Of a stretch of DNA of 43,796 nucleotides, positions 16,691 through 24,867 are shown in pieces. The stretch is from NCBI GenBank assembly GCA_018263175.1, contig JADFDB010000006.1:1-43796 (forward strand), in the 5' to 3' direction. Position 1 is the first letter of the stretch. Each line of letters opens with the position of its first letter. A model generated the notes under the pieces. That model ran no database searches. It was not told the DNA's origin and worked only from the letters and a program-made list of their open reading frames with translations. Source of the stretch: Spirochaetota bacterium (GTDB lineage: Bacteria; Spirochaetota; UBA4802; UBA5368). The position numbers were made by a program, and so were the translations under genes.

Positions 16691-17349
16691 AACTCTATCC
16701 GGTTCTGCTCAACATCGAGGGCGCTCTTGCCGTGGTGGTCGGTGGCGGCGAGGTGGCGCTCAGGAAGGCGCTCGACCTCCTCGATGCGGGCGCGCGCGTG
16801 AGGGTGGTCTCGCCGCGTCTGCACCCGGAGCTCGTGGACGCGGCGCGCGCGAACGCCGAAAGGCTCGTCCTCGTGGAGCGCGCGTACCGGGCCGGCGACC
16901 TCGAAGGGGCCGCCCTCGTCTTCACGGCGACCGACAGCCCGGACGTCAACCGGTCCGTGTTTGAGGAAGCAGGGCGGCGCGGCATCTTCATTAACTCGGC
17001 CGACGATCCGCCCAACTGCTCGTTCTACCTGCCGTCATTCGTTCGCAGGGGCGATTTTATCATGGCCGTTTCCACAAGCGGGGCTTCGCCCGCCTACGCG
17101 GCGCGGCTTCGACGCGCGCTCGAAAAGGCCGTTCCGGAGAATGTCGACGCGATCCTTGCCGCGCTTCGGGAGGCACGCCGTATTCTTCAGGTGGACGAGG
17201 CCTTTGCCGACATGGATTTTTCCGCGCGCGGAGAACTTTTAAAGAAGATCGCCGCCGACGACGCCCTCCTCGCGCGATGCGCCCGTGCATACGAGGAGGC
17301 GGAGCTCCCGCGCCTGCTGAACGGAATGCGCGGACGCGGGGTGCGCTGA
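16687..17349 (+). CDS. sirC: Precorrin-2 dehydrogenase
   Basis: 220 residues. NAD-dependent oxidation of precorrin-2 to sirohydrochlorin, the branch leading to siroheme and from there to heme b in this operon. Visible: MKLYPVLLNIEGALAVVVGG GEVALRK Rossmann loop, then FINSADDPPNCSFYLPSFV and GDFIMAVSTSGASPAYAARL, the standard Met8/CysG-N/SirC signature. It is too short to hold the CysG methyltransferase domain, so uroporphyrinogen methylation needs a separate enzyme; the ferrochelatase function seen in Met8p is uncertain here. Last gene of the operon, with an ATGA overlap to ahbC and a terminator 11 bases after the stop. Confidence 0.9.
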   Translation: MKLYPVLLNIEGALAVVVGGGEVALRKALDLLDAGARVRVVSPRLHPELVDAARANAERLVLVERAYRAGDLEGAALVFTATDSPDVNRSVFEEAGRRGIFINSADDPPNCSFYLPSFVRRGDFIMAVSTSGASPAYAARLRRALEKAVPENVDAILAALREARRILQVDEAFADMDFSARGELLKKIAADDALLARCARAYEEAELPRLLNGMRGRGVR

Positions 17350-17360
17350 GAACGGCATGA

Positions 17361-17387
17361 GCCGGAGCGAAAGCCCCGGCCTTTTTA
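17361..17387 (+). terminator. Heme operon terminator
   Basis: GCCGGAGC, a GAAA tetraloop and GCCCCGGC form a stem with one mismatch, followed by CTTTTTAT. It lies between the convergent sirC and acyl-CoA ligase genes. Confidence 0.85.
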
Positions 17388-17422
17388 TGGGCTCGGGCTT
17401 TTCGCGCATCGCAACCCGGCGT

Positions 17423-19219
17423 CTATTCGGCGTACATGCGATCGATCAGCGGTTTGTAGATCTCGGCGACCGCCTTGCGTTTGATCTTCATGGTCGGCGT
17501 GATCTCACCGTCCTCCACGGTGAATTCCTTCGCGAGGAGGGTGAAGCGCTTGATCTTCTCGAACTCGGCAAATTCCTTCGAGCACTCTTCTATACGCTTC
17601 CGGTAAAAGTCGACGATCTCCGGCCGTGCGATGAGCTCCTCGTGAGAGGCATGGGCGATGCCATGCTCCTTCGCGTACTCGACGAGCGCCTCGAACGAGG
17701 GCACGATGAGGGCGCTGACGTACTTGCGCTGGTCGCCGATGACGGCAATCTGCTCGATGAAGTGGTCGGCGCCGACGGTGCTCTCGATGAGCTGCGGCGC
17801 GATATATTTCCCGCCCGATGTCTTCATGAGGTCCTTGATGCGCTCCGTGATGCGCAGCTCACCGTTCACCTCGAAGAAACCGGCGTCGCCCGTGCGGAAG
17901 AAGCCGTCGGCGGTGAAGACCTCGGCGGTCGCCTCGGGCTTCTTGTAATAGCCCTTCATGATGTTCCCGCCGCGGATGAGGATCTCGCCGTTCGCCTCGT
18001 CGATCTTCACCTCGATGTTGTCGAGGGGCTTGCCGACCGCTCCAAATCTGAAAAAATGCGGCTCGTGGCAGGTAACCGTCGCCGTCGTCTCGGTAAGCCC
18101 GTAGCCGTAGCAGATGAAGACGCCGGTTGCGTAGAAGAACTCCTCGATCTCCTGCGAGAGCGGGGCTCCGGCGCACGGGAAGAACTTGATTCGGCCGCCC
18201 GTGATGTCACGAAGCTTGGAGAGCACCAGTTTGTCGGCCAGACCGTACTTCAGCGCGAGCCAGGGGCCGACGAATGCTTTATCGCGCTTCTTTTCGTTGC
18301 GTGCCGCGCCGGTGCGTATGGCCCAGTTGAAGAGCTTTCTTTTTGCCGGCGGCGCGGCCTCGAGGCGGTTGAAGACCGTCGCGTAGATCTTTTCGTAGAA
18401 ACGCGGCACCGCACACATTATGGTGGGTTTCGCCTCCTGGATGAACTCCACAATCTTCTTGGTATCGTCGAGGTAGTTGTTCGTCATGCCGACGGCGAGC
18501 GCGTAATAGGTCCAGATTCGCTCGAAGACGTGCGAGAGCGGCAGGAAGCAGAGCGAGACATCGTTTTCGTTGGGGTCGATGAGCCGCCGGTCATGCCGCT
18601 CCTTCTGGAAGATGATGTTGGAATGCGCGAGCATCACCCCCTTGGGCTCCCCCGTGGTGCCGGAGGTGTAGATGATGGTGAGCAGGTCTTCGGGGACACC
18701 GCGCGCCATGCGCTCGTCGAATTCCCTGTCGCGGTCCGACTTCCGCCCGATCTCGAGGAAATCGCCGAAGTACATGACGTCGGCCGACCGGGCGATCGGG
18801 AGCTTTTCATTGAAGACGACGATCTTCTTTAGAAATTCGTTTCTGCCGAAAATCTGCATGGCCTTGTCGTACTGTTCCCGGTCACCGACGAAGAGCACCG
18901 CGATCTCCGCGTCGTTGATGATGTATTCGGCCTGCTTCGCCGTGTTTGTGGGATAGATCGGCACCGGAATGGCCCTGACGCAGAGGGCGCCGATGTCGGC
19001 AATGCTCCACCGGGGCATGTTCTGAGAGAAGATGCCCGCCGTCTTTTGCTCGCCGATGCCGCATTCGATAAGCGCCTTGCCGACGGCGCGCACCTGCTCG
19101 CCGAACGACCGCCACGACGTCTCCTCCCATTCGGCGCCGGGCTTGTAGCGGAGGGCTATGCGGTCGCCGTATTTTTCGACCTGCTGCCGGAACACCTGTG
19201 AGTAATGACGATAGTCCAT
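17423..19219 (-). CDS. fadD: Long-chain acyl-CoA synthetase (AMP-forming)
   Basis: 598 residues. Activates fatty acids with ATP and CoA through an acyl-adenylate. Motifs: the AMP-binding P-loop IIYTSGTTGEPKGVMLAH, FLPLSHVFERI, ICYGYGLTETTATVT, FFRTGDAGFF and the A8/A10 region RITERIKDLMKTSGGKYIAP with the late catalytic Lys in TPTMKIKRKAV. Length and the HVFER motif fit the long-chain (FAA/ACSL-like) subgroup. The start at 19219 has AGGAGG nine bases upstream; the 19285 start in the track is not supported. Transcribed alone. A TTGACT (minus strand, forward 19314-19319) upstream may be a -35 element. Confidence 0.92.
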   Translation of the reverse strand: MDYRHYSQVFRQQVEKYGDRIALRYKPGAEWEETSWRSFGEQVRAVGKALIECGIGEQKTAGIFSQNMPRWSIADIGALCVRAIPVPIYPTNTAKQAEYIINDAEIAVLFVGDREQYDKAMQIFGRNEFLKKIVVFNEKLPIARSADVMYFGDFLEIGRKSDRDREFDERMARGVPEDLLTIIYTSGTTGEPKGVMLAHSNIIFQKERHDRRLIDPNENDVSLCFLPLSHVFERIWTYYALAVGMTNNYLDDTKKIVEFIQEAKPTIMCAVPRFYEKIYATVFNRLEAAPPAKRKLFNWAIRTGAARNEKKRDKAFVGPWLALKYGLADKLVLSKLRDITGGRIKFFPCAGAPLSQEIEEFFYATGVFICYGYGLTETTATVTCHEPHFFRFGAVGKPLDNIEVKIDEANGEILIRGGNIMKGYYKKPEATAEVFTADGFFRTGDAGFFEVNGELRITERIKDLMKTSGGKYIAPQLIESTVGADHFIEQIAVIGDQRKYVSALIVPSFEALVEYAKEHGIAHASHEELIARPEIVDFYRKRIEECSKEFAEFEKIKRFTLLAKEFTVEDGEITPTMKIKRKAVAEIYKPLIDRMYAE

Positions 19220-19440
19220 TGTATCCAATCCTCCTGTGTGTGATGTTGCTGTTGTGGTCCCCATAATGGGTCGCCGGGGATGCACAAATATTCATGTAAC
19301 CAATTATGTAATAAGTCAAGATTATTTAAAATAGGCTTATCGCAAATCTCAGGGATGTCGGGCTTACTCTGGCTGCAGGCGAGGGGAAGCCGGCCTGTCC
19401 CTCAACTATGTGAGAATTCTAATATAGTTGTTGCGAACCT

Positions 19441-19473
19441 CGTCTTCTCCCCGCCGGCGGCGGGGAGAAGACG
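19441..19473. repeat. Perfect 15-bp stem hairpin in 310-base gap
   Basis: CGTCTTCTCCCCGCC, three bases, then its exact complement. It lies 57 bases beyond the stop of the corrinoid-activator gene on the minus strand, with no T-run, so it may protect a transcript 3' end or be a REP-like palindrome. The rest of gap 19220-19529 is AT-rich near the fadD start and contains no gene. Confidence 0.75.
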
Positions 19474-19529
19474 TATTTTCAGGGGTATGCGATAAGATGG
19501 AAGTTCCGGGAAAGTGCCGGCGAAGGTGT

Positions 19530-21071
19530 TCACCGAAAATTGAGACAGCGGATAAACTCGTCGTTGAAATCGGCGCGCATGGTGAGCTCGACGACGCTGA
19601 GCGCGTCGCGAAGCGAACGGCACCTGCCGATGAACGCGTGGTCCGTGCATGCGCGCTCGGCCGCCGCGAGGCTCGTATTGCCCAGAAAGCGGTAGGCGGC
19701 GTTCGGGAAGTCGGGCAGGAAGCCGAGCGTACGGAAATTCTCGATGTCGAGATTCTCGCCGAAGGCCCCGGCGACGAGAACGTGTTCGATTCGCCCGGCA
19801 TCGTACGCGGCCTCTACGAGGAGTATGCGCGCGGCGGCAAGGCTGGCGCCCTTGGCCAACTGGATGTTCCGGATGTCCTTCTGGGTGATCGAAACGCCGC
19901 GATCGAGCAGGCAGGCCGTTGTGCCGCCTTGATTCACGACGCGGCCGCTGAATATCGCGGAAGTCTCCGCCGCCGCGCGGTCGAAGGCGCCGCTGCCGCG
20001 CACAACGCCCTCGCGGAGCATGATGGCCAGCGCGTCGATAATGCCGGTGCCGCAGATTCCTACGGGTGCGGCGCCGCCGATTATCTGCGGGCGGAGAATT
20101 CCGTTCACGGCGGTATAATGATTGATCGCGCCCTCGTCGGCCGTCATGCCGGAGGATATGTTCATGCCCTCGAGTGCCGGGCCCATGGCGCAGGAAGCGG
20201 CGTAGACCGTGCCGGCATCATCGCGCAAAAACATCTCGCCGTTGGTGCCGATGTCGATGAAGAACACGTTGCGCTCGAGGCCCATAAGCTCCGACAGGGC
20301 AAGGCCGCCGACGAGGTCCCCACCGAGGAAGGCCGAGGCCGAGGGGAGCGCCGCGATGCGGGCCGCGGGCAGAAGGTCCTCAAGCGCGGTGTGCTGATCG
20401 TAGTCGAGCTCCCGCGCGGTGTAGGGGTGTACGCCGAGCGTCCTGACGTCGATGTCGAAGAAGAGATGGGTCATGGTCGTGTTGCCCGAGACGACGAGGA
20501 GGCCGATGTCGTCCGGGGTCATGCCGCTTCCCGAAAGGCCTGCGGCTATGGATGAGGCGACCGCGGAGCGAATTACGCGCACCAGCGATTCGCGGAGTGC
20601 CGGATCCGCTGAGGCGGCGATGCGCGCGATGACGTCGTGGCCGTGGCGCCGCTGCGGATTGAGGAACGAGCCGAGCGGGTGGGCCGGGCCGTCCGGGCGC
20701 TCGACGATGGAGAGCTGTACCGTGGTGGTGCCGATATCGAGCGCGACTGCCGGGTCGTGCAGGCGCGAGGGAAGCGGCCTCTCGGAGCGTGCCGCCGCGG
20801 CGGGAGGGACGCGCACCGTCATGTCGTTTTCGAGTGTGGTACGGCAGGCGAGACGCGCGCGCGGTTCCGATGGAAAGAAGCGCTTCTCCGCGTCGGAGCG
20901 CTCCGCTGCGCCGGACTCGATCAGCACGCCGCACTTGCCGCAGATCCCCTTTCCGCCGCAGGGGGTGCGCAGGAGCGCCCCCATGTCCGCGAGCGCGTCG
21001 ATGAGCGGCGTTCCCCTGTCGAATTCGCGGGACGCGCCGCCGGGTGCAAGGGTCAGAAGTAATTTTTCCAT
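19530..21071 (-). CDS. Ferredoxin/ASKHA-domain corrinoid-activation protein (RACE, DUF4445)
   Basis: 513 residues. An N-terminal 2Fe-2S ferredoxin domain with CGGKGICGKCG...RLACRT (Cys38, 44, 47, 76) precedes a large ASKHA ATPase-like domain (VALDIGTTTVQLSIV, VVSGNTTMTHLFFDID, FFIDIGTNGEMFL, VGICGTGIIDALA, VLVAGAFGENLDIENF). Proteins of this kind use ATP to drive reduction of Co(II) corrinoid back to active Co(I) in corrinoid methyltransferase systems. No methyltransferase or corrinoid protein is near, so its partner is unknown. ATG at 21071 directly begins the ferredoxin fold; 21089 is possible. It is divergent from the GlgD-like gene. Confidence 0.85.
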   Translation of the reverse strand: MEKLLLTLAPGGASREFDRGTPLIDALADMGALLRTPCGGKGICGKCGVLIESGAAERSDAEKRFFPSEPRARLACRTTLENDMTVRVPPAAAARSERPLPSRLHDPAVALDIGTTTVQLSIVERPDGPAHPLGSFLNPQRRHGHDVIARIAASADPALRESLVRVIRSAVASSIAAGLSGSGMTPDDIGLLVVSGNTTMTHLFFDIDVRTLGVHPYTARELDYDQHTALEDLLPAARIAALPSASAFLGGDLVGGLALSELMGLERNVFFIDIGTNGEMFLRDDAGTVYAASCAMGPALEGMNISSGMTADEGAINHYTAVNGILRPQIIGGAAPVGICGTGIIDALAIMLREGVVRGSGAFDRAAAETSAIFSGRVVNQGGTTACLLDRGVSITQKDIRNIQLAKGASLAAARILLVEAAYDAGRIEHVLVAGAFGENLDIENFRTLGFLPDFPNAAYRFLGNTSLAAAERACTDHAFIGRCRSLRDALSVVELTMRADFNDEFIRCLNFR

Positions 21072-21242
21072 TACACCGGGTTGTTGCATACGCGGACGGC
21101 AAAATCAAATTATTTTTTTGCTCCTTCGCCGGTGCTCACACGGCGCGCCGGGAAGGTACGGGTTTTTTAATTGCTTTTTAATCACAAACTTTTATAAATA
21201 GCTGCCATCGCGCCGCCGAGGCGCTCCCGGCACAGGGCATTT

Positions 21243-22415
21243 ATGGACGATTTCACCATCATCTCGTATCCCGGAACAAAGGACGAGTCGCTTCTTTCCC
21301 TGGCGGAGGAGCGCTCGAAATACCTGATGCCCTTCGGTGGCAGGTTCCGCATCGTCGATTTTACCATACGAAATTCCGCCTCGTCGGGTGCGCGCCACAC
21401 CATCATCTACAACAACTACGAGGACGAGCTCGAGTCGTACGTTGAGAATTACGGGCCGTTCAAGGACAAGAAGTTCCCCGCCATTAAAGTCGTTTCGCGC
21501 GGGTACTCCGACGTCAAGTTCTGCTACAACCTCGTGATGGACAGCAATACCGATTACTACATCATCTATAACGGCGACAATCCGTCGATCATCGATTTCT
21601 CCGAGCTCATCGACAAATACAAGAAAAAGAAAAAATCGGGGGCGATGCTCTTCAGCATGAAGACGTCGAGCAGGGAGTCGATGGCCTATACCATCCTCAT
21701 CACCAATCAGAAGAGCCTTCTCGCCGTCATCAACGAGGCGATGGACGAGGACAGGCACGCGCCGAATCTCTTCGAGATGATCATCAACGCGCTCATCAAC
21801 CGGGGAATACGGCGTGAGGTGCTCCACGCTCATTACTGGCCCATAAAGAGCATACCCGATTACTACCGGTTAAACATGGCGCTGATGAGAAGCCGGGATC
21901 TTTTCTCCCGCGTTTTCGACGATCCGGCCATGAGGGGGTTCATTCCCCGCGCGGGGGTCGCGTTTCTCGGGAAGCACGCCAGGGTGGCGGGCTCCTTTAT
22001 AAGCGACAACTGCGTCATCGAGGGGACCGTGCAGAACTCCATCATTTTTCCGGGCGTCGGGATCGATGAAAAGGCGACGGTCCGGGACTCGATCGTGCTT
22101 CCCTTCAACCGGATCGGCCCCGGCGCATACGTCGTCAAATCGGTCATCGACGAGCGGACGCCCCCGCGTCAGGACGACCCTGCAGGCGTCCGGCATACCA
22201 TAGGCAGCCGTTGCCATGTGGGCTCCGAACACGAACAGCTCAAGAGCAAGGACTATCCCCGGTCGATCTACCAGAGCATAACGCTCATCGGCAAGGACTC
22301 GCTCATCCCGGACGGCGCCCGCGTCGGCGGGGCGTGTTATGTTTCATCGGGCCGCGGGGACGAGTTCTTCTCGAAAAGCAAGTATCTCTATGACGGGCTG
22401 TCGGTCGTAAAATGA
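21243..22415 (+). CDS. GlgD-like nucleotidyltransferase homolog, probably non-catalytic
   Basis: 390 residues. Resembles ADP-glucose pyrophosphorylase subunits: YLMPFGGRFRIVDFTIRNSASSG matches the conserved PFGGKYRLIDF region, IIYNGDNPSIIDFSELI sits where the metal-binding site is, and a C-terminal left-handed beta-helix (FISDNCVIEGTVQNSIIFPG) follows. The catalytic glycine-rich loop with its Arg (GGxGTRLxPLT) is replaced by SYPGTKDESLLSLAEER, as in regulatory GlgD proteins. No glgC is next to it. The start has only a weak ribosome site. It heads a run with the rhomboid and vWA genes, separated by tiny ORFs. Its role in glycogen or another sugar-nucleotide pathway is inferred. Confidence 0.7.
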   Translation: MDDFTIISYPGTKDESLLSLAEERSKYLMPFGGRFRIVDFTIRNSASSGARHTIIYNNYEDELESYVENYGPFKDKKFPAIKVVSRGYSDVKFCYNLVMDSNTDYYIIYNGDNPSIIDFSELIDKYKKKKKSGAMLFSMKTSSRESMAYTILITNQKSLLAVINEAMDEDRHAPNLFEMIINALINRGIRREVLHAHYWPIKSIPDYYRLNMALMRSRDLFSRVFDDPAMRGFIPRAGVAFLGKHARVAGSFISDNCVIEGTVQNSIIFPGVGIDEKATVRDSIVLPFNRIGPGAYVVKSVIDERTPPRQDDPAGVRHTIGSRCHVGSEHEQLKSKDYPRSIYQSITLIGKDSLIPDGARVGGACYVSSGRGDEFFSKSKYLYDGLSVVK

Positions 22416-22504
22416 TGTTTTGCCGCCCGGCTTCGCCCGATGTCGTCGCGATCAATCCATTGAGAATGTCGGAACCGGGAACGCCCCATGTTCATTCCTT
22501 ATAA
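22412..22504 (+). CDS. 30-codon ORF bridging the GlgD-like and rhomboid genes
   Basis: Starts at an ATGATG that includes the GlgD-like stop (ATGA at 22412-22415) and ends 17 bases inside the rhomboid gene. It begins MMFCRPASPDVVAIN. The rhomboid gene itself has only a weak ribosome site (GGGAACG), so translation through this frame could feed it. Function or translation unproven. Confidence 0.3.
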   Translation: MMFCRPASPDVVAINPLRMSEPGTPHVHSL

Positions 22505-23147
22505 GGACGAGAATCCTACCGGCCGCTTCGCGGTCGTGACCTTCCTTCTCATCATCGCCAATTGCGCCGTCTTTGCCGGCCAGGTTTTCACGCCCGCGGG
22601 CTTCGAGGCGGCCACGTCCCGGTTCGCGTTCAATCCGGTCTCGCTTGACGGAGGGGCCGCCGGCTCCCCGTTCCCGGCAATCGGGCCGCTCTTTTCGCTC
22701 GTATCGTATATGTTTTTCCACGGCGGGCTTTCGCACCTGGGCTTCAACATGCTCTTCCTCTGGATATTCGGCAACAACGTTGAGGACCGCATGACGCGCG
22801 GCGGCTACCTCCTCTTCTATTTGATAACGGGTATCATCGCCGCGCTCGCCTTCGCGGCCCGCACCCCGGATGCCGATGTCCCGCTCGTCGGCGCCTCCGG
22901 CGCGATATCGGCCGTGCTCGGCGCATACCTGTTCATGTTTCCCGCCGCGAGAATCCACGTCTGGATGCTCTTCTTCACGATGCGGATGCCGGCGTTCGTA
23001 TTCCTGCCGATATGGTTCCTGCTTCAGATTTCCGGATTGTTCGGGGGCGCCGACAGCATCGCGTGGATCAGCCACATCGCAGGGTTCACGGCGGGAGTAC
23101 TGTTATACAAGTTGTTTACCGTGGATCGAGGAAGGACCGGGCAATGA
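22488..23147 (+). CDS. Rhomboid-family intramembrane serine protease
   Basis: 219 residues, six hydrophobic segments. Catalytic Ser137 sits in GASGAIS and His196 in ISHIAGFTAG, with the helper HGGLSHLGFNMLFL (His/Asn) in segment 2. All are the standard rhomboid signature, and the loop before TM2 is long (NPVSLDGGAAGSPFPAIG). It cleaves transmembrane substrates within the membrane; substrates unknown. The start is ATG 22488. It overlaps the next tiny ORF (ATGA at 23144-23147), which leads to an exported vWA-like protein, a conceivable partner or substrate because that protein carries an N-terminal hydrophobic segment. Confidence 0.88.
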   Translation: MFIPYKDENPTGRFAVVTFLLIIANCAVFAGQVFTPAGFEAATSRFAFNPVSLDGGAAGSPFPAIGPLFSLVSYMFFHGGLSHLGFNMLFLWIFGNNVEDRMTRGGYLLFYLITGIIAALAFAARTPDADVPLVGASGAISAVLGAYLFMFPAARIHVWMLFFTMRMPAFVFLPIWFLLQISGLFGGADSIAWISHIAGFTAGVLLYKLFTVDRGRTGQ

Positions 23148-23200
23148 CGATTTTTACCGTCGGCGGATATCTCGATCGTTCAATGGAGGCGGTACAATGA
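23144..23200 (+). CDS. 18-codon ORF bridging rhomboid and vWA-like genes
   Basis: Begins at the ATG of an ATGA holding the rhomboid stop and ends at the TGA of an ATGA holding the next gene's start (23197-23200). It begins MTIFTVGGYLDR, and the GGAGG that serves the next gene is inside it, eight bases before that start. The layout is the same as the ORF between ahbAB and ahbC. Confidence 0.4.
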   Translation: MTIFTVGGYLDRSMEAVQ

Positions 23201-24867
23201 GAAGGATGGCGGCACTGGTTCTCTGGCTGTCGGTAACGGCCCCGCTCTGGGCCGCCGAGATAGCCGTGATTCCCTACCGGGTGGAGAATTCCTCGGAACA
23301 GTTTAACGAGGCCGTCGGCGCGGAGTACGCGAAGCTGCTCGGGGTGGCCCTGATTTTAAAAAAAGGCATCGAGCCGTACCCGCCGCAGGAGCTCGAGATC
23401 GATATGAGGAGCTTTGCCATAGACCCGCGGCGCCCCATACGCGGCGATTCACTCGACGCGCTCGGGCGGGGGCGCTATATCGATCTCATTCTGACGGGCA
23501 CGCTGTCGCGCTCGGGGGATGTGTATACCTCGGAAAGCGTGCTCTACTCGACGGCCCAGCGCAAGGTCATCTCGAGGGAACGGGTTCGGGCGGACGGCCT
23601 TTTTGCTCTCGCCGAGAAGGACATACGCGAGATCTTCGTCACCTATCCGGACCGCGCCGCCCCCGGCGACGGAGGCTCGTCCGTCGATGCCGCGGTGGTG
23701 CTTGATACGTCGTATAACCTTGGCCGGGAGTGGGAGGCCGTCAACAAAGGTCTTGCCGGCTTCGCCTCGGCGGTGTCCGGCGACTGGGAGGGCTCTCTAC
23801 GCCTGTTTCTGGTGCCGTTCTCCGACGCGTCCCCGGCACCGAAGGCCGCCCGGGCCATAACATCCCCCCTGTCACTGAAGCGTGAGCTCGGCTCGATCAG
23901 GCCCCGGGGCGGTGCCGGTCCGGCCGCTCTCGGAAAGGCGCTCGCGTACGCGCTCAATTCGGTCCCCTGGCGCAGGGAGGCGAAAAAGATCATGCTGGTC
24001 ATATCCAATTCGCCCGCCCGCGACGTGTCCTCCGCGGAACGAGCCGCCCTCGGGGCGCGCAACAAGGGGATTGCGGTCTACACCGTGCCGCTCGGCCGCA
24101 TAGGGCGGGACGAGGCCGAGGCGATGCGGCAGATGGCGATCACCGGGCGCGGACGCTCGTTCCCGGTGGCCTACCGGCAGCGCGTGTATAACGCGGAGGG
24201 GAAGACGATCGACGTTTTCATGCAGTCCGGCCGGCTGTTCCATGCCGGGAGCCCGGGGGAACGGTGGAAAAACGGCCTTTTCGACGAGGGGGGCGGGGGA
24301 AGGCTCATGCGCCCGAAGCCCTTCCTCTCGGAGCTTTTCTACGATGAGAAGCGGTATGACGTCAATGCCTATACGATGGGCGAGCGTTACGCCGACATCG
24401 CCGGGGTCCGCGTGATAAACAGGGAGCGGCTCGAGAGCAACGTCGACACCCTGCTGGCGGGTATCGGAGAGGCGCATGCCGCGACGCTTGCCAGGGGCGG
24501 CGCGCGAAGGGCGGCGGCCAAGGCCCTCGTCTCCGACGAGCGCCTTTCGCTCTGGTTGCAGATCTCCGATCATGCGCTCGTCGAGTTCTTCGAAAAGCGG
24601 ACCGCGCCGGGCCGCTATGTGACCCTCGGCGTGATGGTGAGGATGAAACCCGATGAGGCCTACGGGTTCGATTTCAGCCCGCGGCGAATCCTGACCGGCA
24701 TCGAGGACGCACAGGTTCCCGGCATGGCAAGGGCGACGCTTCGCGAGATCATGGAGAGGCCCGAATACTACACGGCGAACGGGCTCATGCGCCCACCGGT
24801 ATGGTTTATCCGCGTGAAGGTGGAGCGCGTCGAACGGCTCGGGGACGAGGCGGACATCAGGGACTGA
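23197..24867 (+). CDS. Exported protein with degenerate vWA-like domain
   Basis: 556 residues with a signal peptide (MRRMAALVLWLSVTAPLWAA-EI). Residues 20-150 begin EIAVIPYRVENS and read like a TolB/CsgG-type N-terminal domain that senses or scaffolds envelope components. Residues about 165-340 look like a von Willebrand factor A fold (AAVVLDTSYNLGREW, KKIMLVISNSPARD, GIAVYTVPLGRIG). The metal site is degenerate: DTSYN instead of DxSxS and no Asp-Gly after the fourth strand, so metal binding is doubtful. The C-terminal 200 residues are unrecognised. The start at 23197 has GGAGG; the ORF track extension to 22870 is a rhomboid shadow. The last 11 bases overlap the convergent gene. Confidence 0.65.
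   Translation: MRRMAALVLWLSVTAPLWAAEIAVIPYRVENSSEQFNEAVGAEYAKLLGVALILKKGIEPYPPQELEIDMRSFAIDPRRPIRGDSLDALGRGRYIDLILTGTLSRSGDVYTSESVLYSTAQRKVISRERVRADGLFALAEKDIREIFVTYPDRAAPGDGGSSVDAAVVLDTSYNLGREWEAVNKGLAGFASAVSGDWEGSLRLFLVPFSDASPAPKAARAITSPLSLKRELGSIRPRGGAGPAALGKALAYALNSVPWRREAKKIMLVISNSPARDVSSAERAALGARNKGIAVYTVPLGRIGRDEAEAMRQMAITGRGRSFPVAYRQRVYNAEGKTIDVFMQSGRLFHAGSPGERWKNGLFDEGGGGRLMRPKPFLSELFYDEKRYDVNAYTMGERYADIAGVRVINRERLESNVDTLLAGIGEAHAATLARGGARRAAAKALVSDERLSLWLQISDHALVEFFEKRTAPGRYVTLGVMVRMKPDEAYGFDFSPRRILTGIEDAQVPGMARATLREIMERPEYYTANGLMRPPVWFIRVKVERVERLGDEADIRD

Noticed and set aside
24857-24867. Overlap of two convergent genes as a possible misannotation
   Set aside because: Both stops are clear and both proteins have coherent ends; an 11-base 3' overlap is unremarkable.
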